A stretch of DNA of 64,000 nt from Agrilactobacillus composti DSM 18527 = JCM 14202 (lineage in GTDB: Bacteria; Bacillota; Bacilli; Lactobacillales; Lactobacillaceae). The notes below the pieces were generated by a model that made no database searches, was not told where the DNA came from, and saw only the letters and a list, made by a program, of their open reading frames with translations. Positions 19,652 to 29,058 of the stretch are shown piece after piece (the first letter of the stretch is position 1; every line of letters begins with the position of its first letter). The position numbers were made by a program, and so were the translations under genes. Location of the stretch: NCBI RefSeq assembly GCF_001436375.1, contig NZ_AZGA01000002.1:62001-126000 (forward strand), written 5' to 3'.

Positions 19652-19694
19652 AAAAAAGTATGATCCGAAAATGTCATCCGGATCATACTTTTTT
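19652..19694. terminator. Bidirectional terminator between hemolysin III and folA
   Basis: Two perfect 16-base arms (19652-19667 and 19679-19694) with A-runs and T-runs at both ends form a hairpin that can stop transcripts from either side. The folA stop codon (19693-19695) lies inside the outer arm. Confidence 0.85.
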
Positions 19695-20181
19695 AAATAC
19701 GGTCATAAATTTCAAATTGATGGGGAAATTCTATATTCTCGGCACCGGGTACTTGTGAAACGCGTTTAAATGCCGTCCAAGGTATTGGTGGCATATAAGT
19801 ATCGCCGGTAATCTCTTTTTGAATACGGGTCACATAAAGCCGCTGGACCACATCCATAAATAATGTGAAGACCTGGGCGCCCCCAATAATGAAGACTTGG
19901 GTTTGGGGATGCTCAGTTGCATAAGCTAAGACGGCGGCTTGATCGTGACATTGCATGACCCCCGCTGGTAAGTCTAGCTCATTTTGCCGACTTAACACGA
20001 TATTTTGCCGTTGGGGTAAAGGCCGCCCACCAAAACTGGCAAAGGTTTTGCGGCCCATGACGATACAGTGATTGAGTGTGGTTTTTTTAAAGTACTTCAA
20101 ATCATCTGAAATATGCCAAGGCATTTTGCCATTGGCACCAATCACATGATTTTTTGACTCCGCCCAAATAAATGCCAGCAT
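19693..20181 (-). CDS. folA: Dihydrofolate reductase
   Basis: Reduces dihydrofolate to tetrahydrofolate with NADPH, restoring the cofactor oxidised by thymidylate synthase. The 162-residue protein has the chromosomal DHFR layout: IWAESKNHVIGANGKMPWH at the N-terminus, catalytic Asp26, VMGRKTFASFG and VFIIGGAQVF for NADPH binding, and a C-terminal FEIYDR strand. The ATG follows AGGAGG. It is 10 bp downstream of thyA, so both steps of the thymidylate cycle are made from one transcript. It closely resembles lactobacillar DHFR and shows no sign of being a plasmid trimethoprim-resistance allele. Confidence 0.96.
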   Translation of the reverse strand: MLAFIWAESKNHVIGANGKMPWHISDDLKYFKKTTLNHCIVMGRKTFASFGGRPLPQRQNIVLSRQNELDLPAGVMQCHDQAAVLAYATEHPQTQVFIIGGAQVFTLFMDVVQRLYVTRIQKEITGDTYMPPIPWTAFKRVSQVPGAENIEFPHQFEIYDRI

Positions 20182-20191
20182 AAATAACCTC

Positions 20192-21142
20192 CTAAACTGC
20201 TACCGGTGCTTTAATCGCCGGATAAGGGTCATAGTTTTCCAAATGAATGTCGCCCATCTCAAAATCAAAGATATCCTGTTTATCCGGATTTAAAATGAGT
20301 TTTGGGGCATTTCTAGGTGTTCTAGTCAATTGTTCTTGCACCTGGTGTAAATGATTTTTATAAATATGGGCATCCCCTAAAGTATGCACAAATTCACCCA
20401 CAGCTAAGCCTGTTGCTTGGGCAATTAAATGGGTCAACAACGCATAACTGGCAATATTAAAGGGAACCCCTAAGAAAACGTCCCCACTGCGTTGATACAG
20501 CTGGCAGGAAAGCCGCCCATCAACGACATAAAATTGAAACATTGTGTGACACGGTGGCAAGGCCATGTTCGGAATATCCTCTGGATTCCACGCCGAGACA
20601 ATTAGGCGTCTGGAATCCGGTGTTCGTTTGATCATATCGATAACATTTTTAATTTGATCAATGGTTTGCCCATTGCTAGTCCGCCAATGCCGCCACTGAC
20701 TACCATAAACATTGCCTAAATTTCCAAATTTTTCAGCAAAAAGTGGGTCAGCTAAAATTCGGGCATCAAAAGCCTGCATTTGCGCATCATAAATCTTTTT
20801 GAATGCTGGGTCAGTGGTGGCCCGATGGCCAAAGTCAGTCATATCAGGTCCTTGATAAGCCGCACTGGTCACATAATTTTTGAAAGCCCATTCATCCCAA
20901 ATATGATTCTTATGTTGCAGTAAAAAACGAATATTGGTATCGCCCTTTAAAAACCACAGCAATTCACTTTTGATCAAACCAAAAGGCACTTTTTTGGTGG
21001 TCAATAAAGGAAATCCGGCTTGTAAATCAAAACGCATCTGATAGCCAAAAATGCTATAAGTCCCCGTATTGGTCCGATCATCTTTATAGTGGCCTTGATT
21101 TAAAATTTTCCGCTCTAACTCTAAATATGCATCCTCTAACAT
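20192..21142 (-). CDS. thyA: Thymidylate synthase
   Basis: Methylates dUMP to dTMP using methylene-tetrahydrofolate. From the ATG at 21142 (GAGGAG, 7 bp spacing) the enzyme is 316 residues. The nucleophile Cys198 is in [34 protein letters not shown] and [14 protein letters not shown] are conserved. It contains the ~50-residue insert (about 90-140) that I recall from the L. casei enzyme and that most bacterial thymidylate synthases lack. This supports a Lactobacillaceae origin. It follows the ABC-F gene by 15 bp and precedes folA. Confidence 0.97.
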   Translation of the reverse strand: MLEDAYLELERKILNQGHYKDDRTNTGTYSIFGYQMRFDLQAGFPLLTTKKVPFGLIKSELLWFLKGDTNIRFLLQHKNHIWDEWAFKNYVTSAAYQGPDMTDFGHRATTDPAFKKIYDAQMQAFDARILADPLFAEKFGNLGNVYGSQWRHWRTSNGQTIDQIKNVIDMIKRTPDSRRLIVSAWNPEDIPNMALPPCHTMFQFYVVDGRLSCQLYQRSGDVFLGVPFNIASYALLTHLIAQATGLAVGEFVHTLGDAHIYKNHLHQVQEQLTRTPRNAPKLILNPDKQDIFDFEMGDIHLENYDPYPAIKAPVAV

Positions 21143-21157
21143 CAACCTGCTCCTCAC

Positions 21158-23053
21158 TTATGCAAATTCACTGAGATAGGCCCAGCGATCCATTTTTTGA
21201 TCCACTTCTTGATTCAGGTGGTCAATTTGTTGCTGCAAATCGGCTAGCTTTTGATAATCTGTCCCCGGCACAGTTGTCATTTGGGCCTTGAGTTGTTGAA
21301 TTTGTTGATCCAATTGGTCTAACTGTCCTTCAATGCCAGCATATTCTTTTTGCTCATTATACGTTAATTTATGCTTTTTTGCAGTTTTTTTAGTTTCCGT
21401 CGGTAAATCATTAGCCGACGCCTGCGTCTTTTGCTTGGTTTTTTCAGCCCCTTGGCTGGCTGCTTGGGCTTTTAAATAGTCACTCAACTGACCTTGATAG
21501 CGGGTAATAGAACCGGACCCATTAAAAATCAGCAATTGATCGGTGACTTGATCTAAGAAATACCGATCATGACTCACCGTGATCACTGTGCCATTAAAGT
21601 CGGCTAAATAATTCTCCAAAACGGTTAAAGTCTGGACATCAAAGTCATTGGTAGGTTCGTCTAACAATAAAACATTTGGTTCCGACATCAATAATTTTAA
21701 TAAATAAAGTCGGCGTAATTCCCCCCCAGACAAGCGGGCAATTAAAGTGCCATGCATGAAGCGCGGAAATAAAAATTCCTCTAACAATTGGGTCACACTG
21801 ATCTGCGTCCCGCTTTTACTGGTCACACTTTCCCCCACATCTTCCAAGTACTTAATGACCCGTTTATTAGGATCAATGGGTTCGGTAATTTGGGTGTAAT
21901 AAGCCATTTTAACCGTCTCACCGATAGTCAAGATCCCTGTGTCTAAAGGGATTTTGCCAGCAATAACGTTTAATAAACTACTCTTGCCCGCCCCATTGAC
22001 GCCGGTGATCCCGATGCGATCGCCTGCTTGCACTAATAAATTGAAATCTTTTAAAATCACTTTATCATCAAAGTTTAAATTAGCGTCCTTGAGTTCGATC
22101 ACTTTTTTGCCTAAGCGTTGTTCACCAATATTAATACTCACATCCTCATTACCGCCGCCCGTGGGTAAATTGGCCTTTAAATCCTTAAAACGTTCAATTC
22201 GTGCTTGTTGTTTGGTGGTGCGGGCTTTGGCCCCGGCGTGCATCCAAGCTAGCTCTTGTTTATAAAGTTGTTTTTGCTTATGGGCCTGGGCGGCGTCTAC
22301 TTCATCTTGATGGGCTTTTTGAGTCACATAGGCTTCATAATTCCCTGGGAAAATCGACAAGCGCCCCTGATCTAATTCAAAGATTTGATTGGTAACTGCA
22401 TCTAAAAAGTAACGATCATGGGTCACTACCAATAAAGCGCCCCGATAACTTTGTAAATATTTCTCCAGCCAAGCAATACTATCAAAGTCTAAATGGTTGG
22501 TCGGTTCGTCTAGAATCAATAGATCCCCTTTATCTAATAAGGCTTGGGCCAAAGCTACCCGTTTGACCTGACCCCCAGATAATTGGCTAGTGCGTTGATT
22601 AAAATCCGTAATATGCAATCCTGTTAAAATTGTTTTTAATTCCGTATCGATCTGCCAAGCATCTAAACGATTCATGTCATTTTCAGCCTGAAAGAACTGG
22701 TCTTGTATTTTTTGATCGTTAGGGGCCAAACTATAAGCTTTTAAAATACGTTCATAAGTCCGAATGGCTTCAAATTCTGGCCCTTCGCCCCTTAAGGCAG
22801 CTTCTAAGACCGTCACGTTAGGCAACTGATTATCCTGACGCAAATAAGATACCTTATATTGATTAGGCGTTTCAATGACCCCACTATCGGGCTTTTCCAA
22901 ACCAGCGATCGTATTTAATAGGGTGGTTTTGCCGGTACCGTTTAAACCGATCAAACCAATTTTATCAGAATCATGGATCAAGAAATTTATTTGGTTAAAA
23001 AGGACCTTTTCACCGTAAGAACGGCTCAGATCCGTGGCAGTCAATGTCTGCAA
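21158..23053 (-). CDS. ABC-F family ATPase (Uup/YfmR-like)
   Basis: A 631-residue cytoplasmic protein with two ABC domains and no membrane segments. Domain 1: Walker A GLNGTGKTT near 36-44, signature LSGGQVKR, Walker B LLILDEPTNHLD. Domain 2: GVNGAGKSS, LSGGELRR, VLLLDEPTNDFD. A linker with arginine- and lysine-rich helices joins them, and a C-terminal coiled coil (~565-625) is like that of Uup and YfmR. ABC-F proteins of this type act on the ribosome, relieving stalls, and some protect against antibiotics. The coiled coil favours a housekeeping Uup role. The start is TTG with GAGG 8 bp upstream. Confidence 0.9.
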   Translation of the reverse strand: MQTLTATDLSRSYGEKVLFNQINFLIHDSDKIGLIGLNGTGKTTLLNTIAGLEKPDSGVIETPNQYKVSYLRQDNQLPNVTVLEAALRGEGPEFEAIRTYERILKAYSLAPNDQKIQDQFFQAENDMNRLDAWQIDTELKTILTGLHITDFNQRTSQLSGGQVKRVALAQALLDKGDLLILDEPTNHLDFDSIAWLEKYLQSYRGALLVVTHDRYFLDAVTNQIFELDQGRLSIFPGNYEAYVTQKAHQDEVDAAQAHKQKQLYKQELAWMHAGAKARTTKQQARIERFKDLKANLPTGGGNEDVSINIGEQRLGKKVIELKDANLNFDDKVILKDFNLLVQAGDRIGITGVNGAGKSSLLNVIAGKIPLDTGILTIGETVKMAYYTQITEPIDPNKRVIKYLEDVGESVTSKSGTQISVTQLLEEFLFPRFMHGTLIARLSGGELRRLYLLKLLMSEPNVLLLDEPTNDFDVQTLTVLENYLADFNGTVITVSHDRYFLDQVTDQLLIFNGSGSITRYQGQLSDYLKAQAASQGAEKTKQKTQASANDLPTETKKTAKKHKLTYNEQKEYAGIEGQLDQLDQQIQQLKAQMTTVPGTDYQKLADLQQQIDHLNQEVDQKMDRWAYLSEFA

Positions 23054-23100
23054 AAGTATACCTCTTTTTCTAATAAACTCGAATAATGAATGCTGTCTCT

Positions 23101-23129
23101 ATCTTATAGAATTCGCTCCCCCAGTGCAA
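23101..23129 (-). promoter_or_regulatory. Possible promoter of the ABC-F-thyA-folA operon
   Basis: On the minus strand TTGCAC (23129-23124) and TAAGAT (23106-23101) are 17 bp apart, and lie between the upstream terminator and the ABC-F start. The hexamers match the consensus only in part. Confidence 0.4.
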
Positions 23130-23148
23130 GGCCAAACCAGCGCCACAC

Positions 23149-23182
23149 AAAAAAACCGTGGCCCTCTAAATGAGTACCACGG
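23149..23182 (-). terminator. Rho-independent terminator
   Basis: In the minus-strand RNA CCGUGG (23182-23177) pairs with CCACGG (23161-23156) around a 15-base loop, followed by seven U residues. It is 17 bp after the stop of the unrecognised gene 23199-23657 and separates it from the ABC-F operon. Confidence 0.75.
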
Positions 23183-23198
23183 CTTACTAGGTATCAGA

Positions 23199-23657
23199 TT
23201 ATGCGTCTGGATATTGATCAAAAACCGTCTTGTCTTGATCAATGACGATGTATAAATGACCATTCTTCTTAGAAATATAACTGGTTTGATAAATATTATC
23301 TAAACCGGAGATATCTTTATTTTTGAATGGGAAATAAATTTCGGCATCTTCTTGGTCGTCTTCAAAAATCAATGCACAGCGCTCAATGTCTTGATATTTT
23401 GTAGCTCGACCAAACATCCCCATTTCTAGAGAACCCGTGTTGATGTCATCGGTGCTGGCGTGATCTGCCTCCGGGTTAATATCAGCTTTGAAACTCTTAC
23501 AGGGATGAATTTCTTGCATCCGGCCACCTTTGATCCGGCCGTAGCTGGTGGTGACCCGGGAAATCCACAGATCAGTAAATTCATCATGGTTGATGACCCA
23601 CTGGTCCCCATTTCGGAAATAAAACTTCAACTCTTTAAAGACATGATCTTGATCCAT
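23199..23657 (-). CDS. Conserved-looking protein of unknown function, 152 residues
   Basis: I do not recognise this gene. From the ATG at 23657 (AAAGGA, 8 bp spacing) it encodes a 152-residue acidic soluble protein with no signal peptide or membrane segment. It has alternating beta-strand-like patterns (KELKFYFRNGDQWVI, CALIFEDD, AEIYFPF, HLYIVIDQDK) and a middle linker rich in Asp, Asn and Thr. A GGRMQEIHPCKSF segment and a single cysteine are visible. The good ribosome binding site, its own terminator and the position between cca and the ABC-F gene say it is a real, probably single-gene unit. Confidence 0.75.
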   Translation of the reverse strand: MDQDHVFKELKFYFRNGDQWVINHDEFTDLWISRVTTSYGRIKGGRMQEIHPCKSFKADINPEADHASTDDINTGSLEMGMFGRATKYQDIERCALIFEDDQEDAEIYFPFKNKDISGLDNIYQTSYISKKNGHLYIVIDQDKTVFDQYPDA

Positions 23658-23726
23658 AACAGTCATCCTTTCTGAATATGCTTACATTGCTATTTTAACA
23701 CATTTTCTACTGAGATAACTAACAAC

Positions 23727-24929
23727 TCATTTCCCAAGGACTGCCAATAAAGCACTCGGTTTATTGGCAATTGTACCGGCAAGGACTTGTTTTTGTAATA
23801 ACTGTAATTGTTGCCCCAAAGCTGGCCCGGGTTTAAAACCCGCTGCAATTAAGTCCCGGCCATTAACAGCTAAATCCCGAGCACTTTTTATGGGCAACTC
23901 AGCATATTGCTGCTTAAAAGTCTGAATTTGAGCCGGTTGAAGCTGGCCAACCATCCGCAAAACTTGTAACGCATCCGTCAAAGCCGGTTTCCCGGCTTGA
24001 TATAAGGCCCACTTTAATGACTGACCGGACAAATGCACCAACTGTTGGCACAAAGTCAGCGCCATCGTGCTGGCAGCAATAACATCATTGGCTGACTTCC
24101 AAGCTTTTAACACCTGCTGTAACTGGTCTGGCGACCATTGCATTTGCCAAGCCAATAAAAGCCAAACCTGCACTTCATTTTGACAGACACCAACCGCCCT
24201 GAGCGTAGCCGTTAGTGCCGCTTGCTGCTGCGCTAAACCTGGGGTTGCTAAATACAATTGCGTTTCCACAAAATCGGCTAACCCAGCTGCCCAATGTGGA
24301 CTCAACATCATTTTGACAAATTCGCTGTGAATTCGCTCCATGGCAATTTTCGTTAGTAACATATGATTTTCACGAATTGCCGCACTGGTTTTAGGTGCCA
24401 ACTTAAAATCCAACTGAGCTTCAAAGCGCACTGCCCGCATCATCCGCAGGGCATCTTCATGAAAACGTTCATAAGCAATCCCAACCGCCTTGAGACGCTT
24501 GGCCTTTAAGTCTGCCAAACCATCAAATAAATCAATGATCTGACCATCAGCGGTCATGGCCAGGGCGTTTACGGTAAAGTCCCGGCGTTTGAGATCTTCT
24601 TTTAAGGAGCGGACAAAAGTCACTGAATCTGGCCGGCGAAAATCTTGATAAGTTGACTCAGTTCGAAAGGTCGTCACTTCATAACCGGCCCCATGATCCA
24701 GTACTGTCACCGTGCCATGCTTAATACCGGTATCCACTGTTCTTTTAAATAAAGCTTTCACTTCCGCCGGAAAAGCGCTAGTGGCGATGTCCACATCATG
24801 AATGGGGCGTTTTAATAAGGCATCGCGAACAGCACCCCCCACAAAATAAGCCTCAAAGCCGGCTGCTTCAATGGTTTGTAGTAACGGCTTACCCGCCACA
24901 AAATCCGGTGCCAGTTCAACCAATCTCAT
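23727..24929 (-). CDS. cca: CCA-adding tRNA nucleotidyltransferase
   Basis: Adds or repairs the 3' CCA end of tRNAs without a template. The 400-residue class II enzyme has the nucleotidyltransferase motif FVGGAVRDALL with the catalytic DVD (Asp45 and Asp47), the ERxxxE-type head (RRDFTVNALAM) and the template-like neck segment RFHEDALRMMRAVRFEAQ. The C-terminal region is a helical body and tail with an unusually alanine- and glutamine-rich sequence. Its ATG overlaps the dapB stop (ATGA), so it is translated together with dapB. Confidence 0.95.
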   Translation of the reverse strand: MRLVELAPDFVAGKPLLQTIEAAGFEAYFVGGAVRDALLKRPIHDVDIATSAFPAEVKALFKRTVDTGIKHGTVTVLDHGAGYEVTTFRTESTYQDFRRPDSVTFVRSLKEDLKRRDFTVNALAMTADGQIIDLFDGLADLKAKRLKAVGIAYERFHEDALRMMRAVRFEAQLDFKLAPKTSAAIRENHMLLTKIAMERIHSEFVKMMLSPHWAAGLADFVETQLYLATPGLAQQQAALTATLRAVGVCQNEVQVWLLLAWQMQWSPDQLQQVLKAWKSANDVIAASTMALTLCQQLVHLSGQSLKWALYQAGKPALTDALQVLRMVGQLQPAQIQTFKQQYAELPIKSARDLAVNGRDLIAAGFKPGPALGQQLQLLQKQVLAGTIANKPSALLAVLGK

Positions 24930-25729
24930 AACACGTTTTCCAGCCCAATCAATAATTGTGTTTGAGCTTTGACTTTACGAATGGCCACAGCCACCCCGGT
25001 CATAAATGAAGCCCGATCATAGGAATCTTGGCGAATGGTCAAACCTTCACCAACACCGCCAAATTGGACTTGCTGATGGGCAATAAGCCCAGGCAAGCGT
25101 ACAGAATGAATACGCATCCCCTGATAATCACCGCCCCGGACACCCGCTAAATATTCTTTTGGATCAGCTGGACCTTGTTGTTTAGGATGACGAACTTCAG
25201 CCATCATCTCAGCCGTCCGCAAAGCGGTCCCACTAGGGGCATCTTGTTTGTCATCATGGTGTAACTCAATAATTTCCACATCGGGGAAGTATTTAACTGC
25301 TTCTTGGGCAAACTTCATCATTAATACCGCACTTAAAGCAAAATTAGGGACGATCAAGCCCCCCATTTTTTCTTGTTGGGCCAGCGTGACTAAGGTTTTG
25401 GTGGCATCATCTGATAACCCGGTGGTGCCAACAACAGGATAGATATGCTGGGTCAAGCAAAATTTCACATTATCAAATACCGCATCAGGCGTGGTAAAGT
25501 CCACCCACACATCTGCTTTGGCTTGTAGTGTGGCTTGGCGATCAGTAAATGCGGGGATAGCTTCAGCCGCCTGTAGTTGTAGCTGTTGTCCTAAACTTTG
25601 ATCAGCCGCACCACTGGGATCAAAACCACCCACAAGTTCAAATTCATCTGGATGCGCCAACACCATCTTACACGTAGTTGAACCCATGCGACCCTTAAAA
25701 CCTGCGACGATTACCCGAATTTTTGCCAT
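24926..25729 (-). CDS. dapB: 4-hydroxy-tetrahydrodipicolinate reductase
   Basis: Catalyses the NAD(P)H-dependent reduction step after DapA in the diaminopimelate/lysine pathway, which supplies the cross-linking amino acid of peptidoglycan. The 267-residue protein has the N-terminal VIVAGFKGRMGSTTCK Rossmann loop, DFTTPDAVFDNV, GTTGLS, and the active-site segment ELHHDDKQDAPSGTALRTAE with the catalytic His-His and Lys. Length is normal. It sits between the TPR gene and cca. No other dap genes are in the window. Confidence 0.95.
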   Translation of the reverse strand: MAKIRVIVAGFKGRMGSTTCKMVLAHPDEFELVGGFDPSGAADQSLGQQLQLQAAEAIPAFTDRQATLQAKADVWVDFTTPDAVFDNVKFCLTQHIYPVVGTTGLSDDATKTLVTLAQQEKMGGLIVPNFALSAVLMMKFAQEAVKYFPDVEIIELHHDDKQDAPSGTALRTAEMMAEVRHPKQQGPADPKEYLAGVRGGDYQGMRIHSVRLPGLIAHQQVQFGGVGEGLTIRQDSYDRASFMTGVAVAIRKVKAQTQLLIGLENVL

Positions 25730-25750
25730 ATAAAACCCTCCAAAAATAGT

Positions 25751-27019
25751 TTATAGTTGTTGCTCGTCTTCTAATTCGTTCAATAATTCCTGACGTTCAA
25801 AGTCGTCAGGTACTAGTTTAACATAATTTTTCAAAGCTAAAATTGCTTCTTGAACCAGACCCATTTCTTGGAAAAAAGCGATTAAATCCTTCAAGAATTC
25901 TGGATCGGTCTTCAAGCTATTATAAGCCAATAAATAATTTTCTTTAGCCCCATCATAATCCTCCAGTGCTGCTTGGGCCTGGGCTAAGTTCCACAACATT
26001 TGCGGATCTTGTTGATCAGGCATATGGGCGCTTAGTAAGTCTCTGACAGCTTGATAGCGATGTTGCTTGAGATAAAGATTACTTAAAGCTAAAACGGCAG
26101 TCTGGTTGTCTGGATTGATCGCCAATAACTTTTGTAAATACTTTTGGGCAATTTCTTCCTGATCCAGCTTAGTAGCTAAATCAAAGCCCCGCTGGTAAAG
26201 GACCTCATTATATTCATCATGGGCGATCCCGGTTTGTACCGTTAACAAAGCACCTTGTAAGTCACCCATTTTTTCCTGGGCAGTAGCTAGATATGGGTAT
26301 AAGGACGTATAGTCCGGATCAGCTTGGGCTAATTGTTGTAAGCTATCAATCGCTTTTTGATAGTCTTTGAGTTGCAAGTATAAAAAGCCTATTTGAAAAT
26401 TAGTGTCTTTATCTAAAGCCTCGGCTGGCAATTGCTGATAAGCCGTCACTGCCTCTTCATAAGCCCCCATACCTGCTAAACTAGCCCCTAGCCGTTGTTG
26501 GATTAAAACCCCGGCAAATTGATCCTCACCTTGGGCTAATAGCTTTTGATATTGAGGTACTGCTTCAGCGTAGCGGCCTAAACTCAAATATAATTCTCCC
26601 AAGCCAAACCAAATCGCCGGCTCATCTGGGGCAAGTTGTTGGGCTTGGTTTAATTTAGCTTCACTGACTTCTGGCATCCCTAGGGTTTGGTAAACATCTG
26701 CTTGGGTCAACAGACTTTCAACATAAGCCTCTGAAGTAGGTTTGATGCTTTGCAAATAATTTAGGGCTTTATCGGCTTGATCATTGCTCACCGCGATATC
26801 AGCTAAGACAGTCTTTAACTCATCCTCGTTGGGATAGGCCTTTAATAATTTCAAGTAAATTTGCTGGGCCTGCTCTAAAAAACCCAAGGCATATAATTCT
26901 TCGCCTAAACTATATAACGTATCCTCATCATCGTGGCGTAAAGCCTGGGTAAATAACTCATTGGCACTAGACAAATCACTGTCATTCAATGCCTGTAACA
27001 TTTGTTCACTATAACTCAT
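25751..27019 (-). CDS. Tetratricopeptide repeat protein (YpiA-like)
   Basis: A 422-residue soluble protein made almost wholly of TPR units (for example PAIWFGLGELYLSLGRYAEAVPQ and YLATAQEKMGDLQGALL), about a dozen by eye. The start chosen is the ATG at 27019 with GGAGG 8 bp upstream. TPR arrays are protein-binding scaffolds. Orthologues in this position, upstream of dapB, are common in Firmicutes and resemble B. subtilis YpiA, whose role is not firmly known. No catalytic domain is visible. Confidence 0.85.
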   Translation of the reverse strand: MSYSEQMLQALNDSDLSSANELFTQALRHDDEDTLYSLGEELYALGFLEQAQQIYLKLLKAYPNEDELKTVLADIAVSNDQADKALNYLQSIKPTSEAYVESLLTQADVYQTLGMPEVSEAKLNQAQQLAPDEPAIWFGLGELYLSLGRYAEAVPQYQKLLAQGEDQFAGVLIQQRLGASLAGMGAYEEAVTAYQQLPAEALDKDTNFQIGFLYLQLKDYQKAIDSLQQLAQADPDYTSLYPYLATAQEKMGDLQGALLTVQTGIAHDEYNEVLYQRGFDLATKLDQEEIAQKYLQKLLAINPDNQTAVLALSNLYLKQHRYQAVRDLLSAHMPDQQDPQMLWNLAQAQAALEDYDGAKENYLLAYNSLKTDPEFLKDLIAFFQEMGLVQEAILALKNYVKLVPDDFERQELLNELEDEQQL

Positions 27020-27081
27020 GGCCCAAACCTCCATTTTCATCTGGGATTACCGAACATTTATGCTGGCAAATAAAGAAAAGA

Positions 27082-27104
27082 AGCTAAGACAATATGCCTC
27101 AGCT
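27082..27104 (-). terminator. Probable terminator of the HU gene
   Basis: AGCTAAG (27082-27088) pairs with CTCAGCT (27098-27104), with one wobble in the minus-strand RNA. A U-rich stretch, CUUCUUUUCUUU, follows. It lies 17 bp past the HU stop. Confidence 0.55.
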
Positions 27105-27120
27105 CCCCTTTATCATTCCA

Positions 27121-27396
27121 TTATTTAACGGAATCCTTTAATGCTTTACCTGGTTTAAATGCAGGTACTTTGCTTGCTGGAATTTGGATTTCTTCGCCAG
27201 TTTGTGGGTTACGACCTTTACGGGCAGCACGTTGACGAACTTCGAAGTTCCCAAAACCGATCAATTGAACCTTATCACCTTTGGATAAAGATTCTTGAAT
27301 TGAACTAAATACAGCATCAACAGCAGCAGTTGCGTCTTTCTTAGTTAAACCAGTTTCAGCAGCAACGCTGTCGATTAATTCAGCCTTATTTGCCAT
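27121..27396 (-). CDS. hup: Histone-like DNA-binding protein HU
   Basis: HU bends and compacts DNA as a dimer. The 91-residue protein begins [22 protein letters not shown] and has the [24 protein letters not shown] arm, the exact length and layout of Firmicute HU. The ATG is at 27396 with AGGAGG upstream; an upstream reading frame extension of 26 residues has no family match. The ~220 bp before it are non-coding and hold its leader and promoter, which I could not place with certainty. Confidence 0.96.
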   Translation of the reverse strand: MANKAELIDSVAAETGLTKKDATAAVDAVFSSIQESLSKGDKVQLIGFGNFEVRQRAARKGRNPQTGEEIQIPASKVPAFKPGKALKDSVK

Positions 27397-27615
27397 GTTC
27401 GGATTCACCTCCTGGAATAAGATGCACAAGTCATCCAAAGTATCATTTCTGAGTGGTCCAAAAATGATGAACAATGGCGATGACGATCACCATTTCACAT
27501 CTAAACTTATCATACGAATGCCGTCATAGCAAGGTTTTTCTCGTAAATGACCGTTTTTTTATGCTTTCTTTTAAATTTTTCCAAAGATTAGGTAACAAAG
27601 GCCGCAAAAACGCGA

Positions 27616-28926
27616 CTATTTACGCTTTCTAGGGATAATTTTAATAGGTGTTCCCGTAAAATCAAAGGTTGATCGTAACTGATTAATCAAGAAGCGTTGG
27701 TAAGAAAAATGCAATAGTTCAGGATCATTGACGAACACTACAAAAGTTGGTGGTTTAATGGCCACCTGGGTCATGTAATAAACCCGCAGGCGATGCCCCC
27801 GAACATTCGGAGTTGGTGTCAGAGCCATGGCATCTAGCAATACGTCATTTAAGGTTGCCGATTGAATTCGGCGAATTTGGTTTTCATGAACCGTTTTGAC
27901 TAGTTCTGGTAAGTTCATCAGCCGTTGTTTCGTGATTGCGGAGACGAAAACAATCGGCGCATAATCCAAATATTGAAATTCAGTGCGAATTTGGTTTTCA
28001 AAATCCTGCATGGTGTGGTTATCCTTGTCTAAGGTATCCCACTTATTCACCACGATCACAATCCCCCGGCCAGCCTCATGGGCATAACCGGCGATTTTTT
28101 TATCCTGCTCCCGAATACCTTCTTCAGCATTCAAAACGACCAAGACCACGTCTGAACGATCGATCGCTCGCATGGCCCGCATCACAGCATAGCGCTCTGT
28201 ATTTTCATATACTTTGCCCCGCTTACGAATCCCGGCCGTATCGATCATGGCATATTCTTGACCATCAGGGGCAGTAAATTTGGTATCAATAGCATCTCTA
28301 GTTGTGCCTTCAATGCTTGATACAATAACTCGATTATCCCCTAAAATGGCATTCACTAAAGACGACTTCCCCACATTAGGGCGGCCAATTAGACTAAAAC
28401 GAATGGCATCATCGGCTTCATCAGCACGCTTCTCAGGAAATTTAGAAATAACCACATCTAATAAATCCCCAAGACCAGTGCCTTGAGAACCAGAAATAGG
28501 CATGGGTTCGCCAAAACCTAATGCATAGAAATCATAAATATCTTGACGTTGTTCTGGATTATCAGCCTTATTCACCGCTAAAATAACCGGTTTATCTGAG
28601 CGGTATAAAATCTGCGCGACTTTTTCATCAGCATTCGTCAACCCTTCTTGGACACTTACCAAAAAGATGATCACATCTGCCTCGTCAATCGCGATCTCAG
28701 CTTGTTCTTGAATTTGTTTGACAAAGGGTGCATCGCCAATATCGATCCCCCCCGTATCAATCAGTGCAAATTCATGGGCTAGCCACTGTCCCCGTGCATA
28801 AATACGATCCCGAGTCACCCCAGGAATATCTTCAACGATGGAAATACGATCTCCAGCGATTCGATTAAAAATTGTAGATTTACCTACATTAGGACGGCCA
28901 ACAATTGCAACAGTTGGTAAAGCCAT
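27616..28926 (-). CDS. der: Ribosome biogenesis GTPase Der (EngA)
   Basis: Der is an essential double GTPase for 50S assembly. The 436-residue protein has G-domain 1 (GRPNVGKST at 10-18, DTGG, NKAD near 118) and G-domain 2 (GRPNVGKSS near 182, DTAG, NKWD near 297), followed by a KH-like domain ending in the basic IIPRKRK tail. The ATG at 28926 follows GAGAGGTG. It lies between rpsA and hup, the standard order in this group. Confidence 0.96.
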   Translation of the reverse strand: MALPTVAIVGRPNVGKSTIFNRIAGDRISIVEDIPGVTRDRIYARGQWLAHEFALIDTGGIDIGDAPFVKQIQEQAEIAIDEADVIIFLVSVQEGLTNADEKVAQILYRSDKPVILAVNKADNPEQRQDIYDFYALGFGEPMPISGSQGTGLGDLLDVVISKFPEKRADEADDAIRFSLIGRPNVGKSSLVNAILGDNRVIVSSIEGTTRDAIDTKFTAPDGQEYAMIDTAGIRKRGKVYENTERYAVMRAMRAIDRSDVVLVVLNAEEGIREQDKKIAGYAHEAGRGIVIVVNKWDTLDKDNHTMQDFENQIRTEFQYLDYAPIVFVSAITKQRLMNLPELVKTVHENQIRRIQSATLNDVLLDAMALTPTPNVRGHRLRVYYMTQVAIKPPTFVVFVNDPELLHFSYQRFLINQLRSTFDFTGTPIKIIPRKRK

Positions 28927-28988
28927 CGTATCACCTCTCTTCACTTATTTAACTACATTTTTCAATGGTATGCAAAGCAAAAACTAAG

Positions 28989-29024
28989 AGGGCGATTCAA
29001 AACGACTGTTTTGACCCACCCTCT
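28989..29024 (-). terminator. Rho-independent terminator between rpsA-like gene and der
   Basis: GAGGG...TCAAAAC (28989-29004) pairs with GTTTTGA...CCCTC (29009-29024) around a GACT loop, with a few internal mismatches. In the minus-strand RNA it is followed by UUAGUUUUUG. It begins 35 bp after the S1 gene stop. Confidence 0.75.
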
Positions 29025-29058
29025 CAAATTAATCATATTCAGTTTTATCAGCTAATGA

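Noticed and set aside
21158-23053. Antibiotic-resistance ABC-F determinant
   Set aside because: The C-terminal coiled coil and the thyA-folA context fit a core Uup/YfmR-like protein; there is no leader peptide or mobile context.
27397-27474. N-terminal extension of HU
   Set aside because: HU is 91 residues from the inner ATG with AGGAGG; the extension has no family match.
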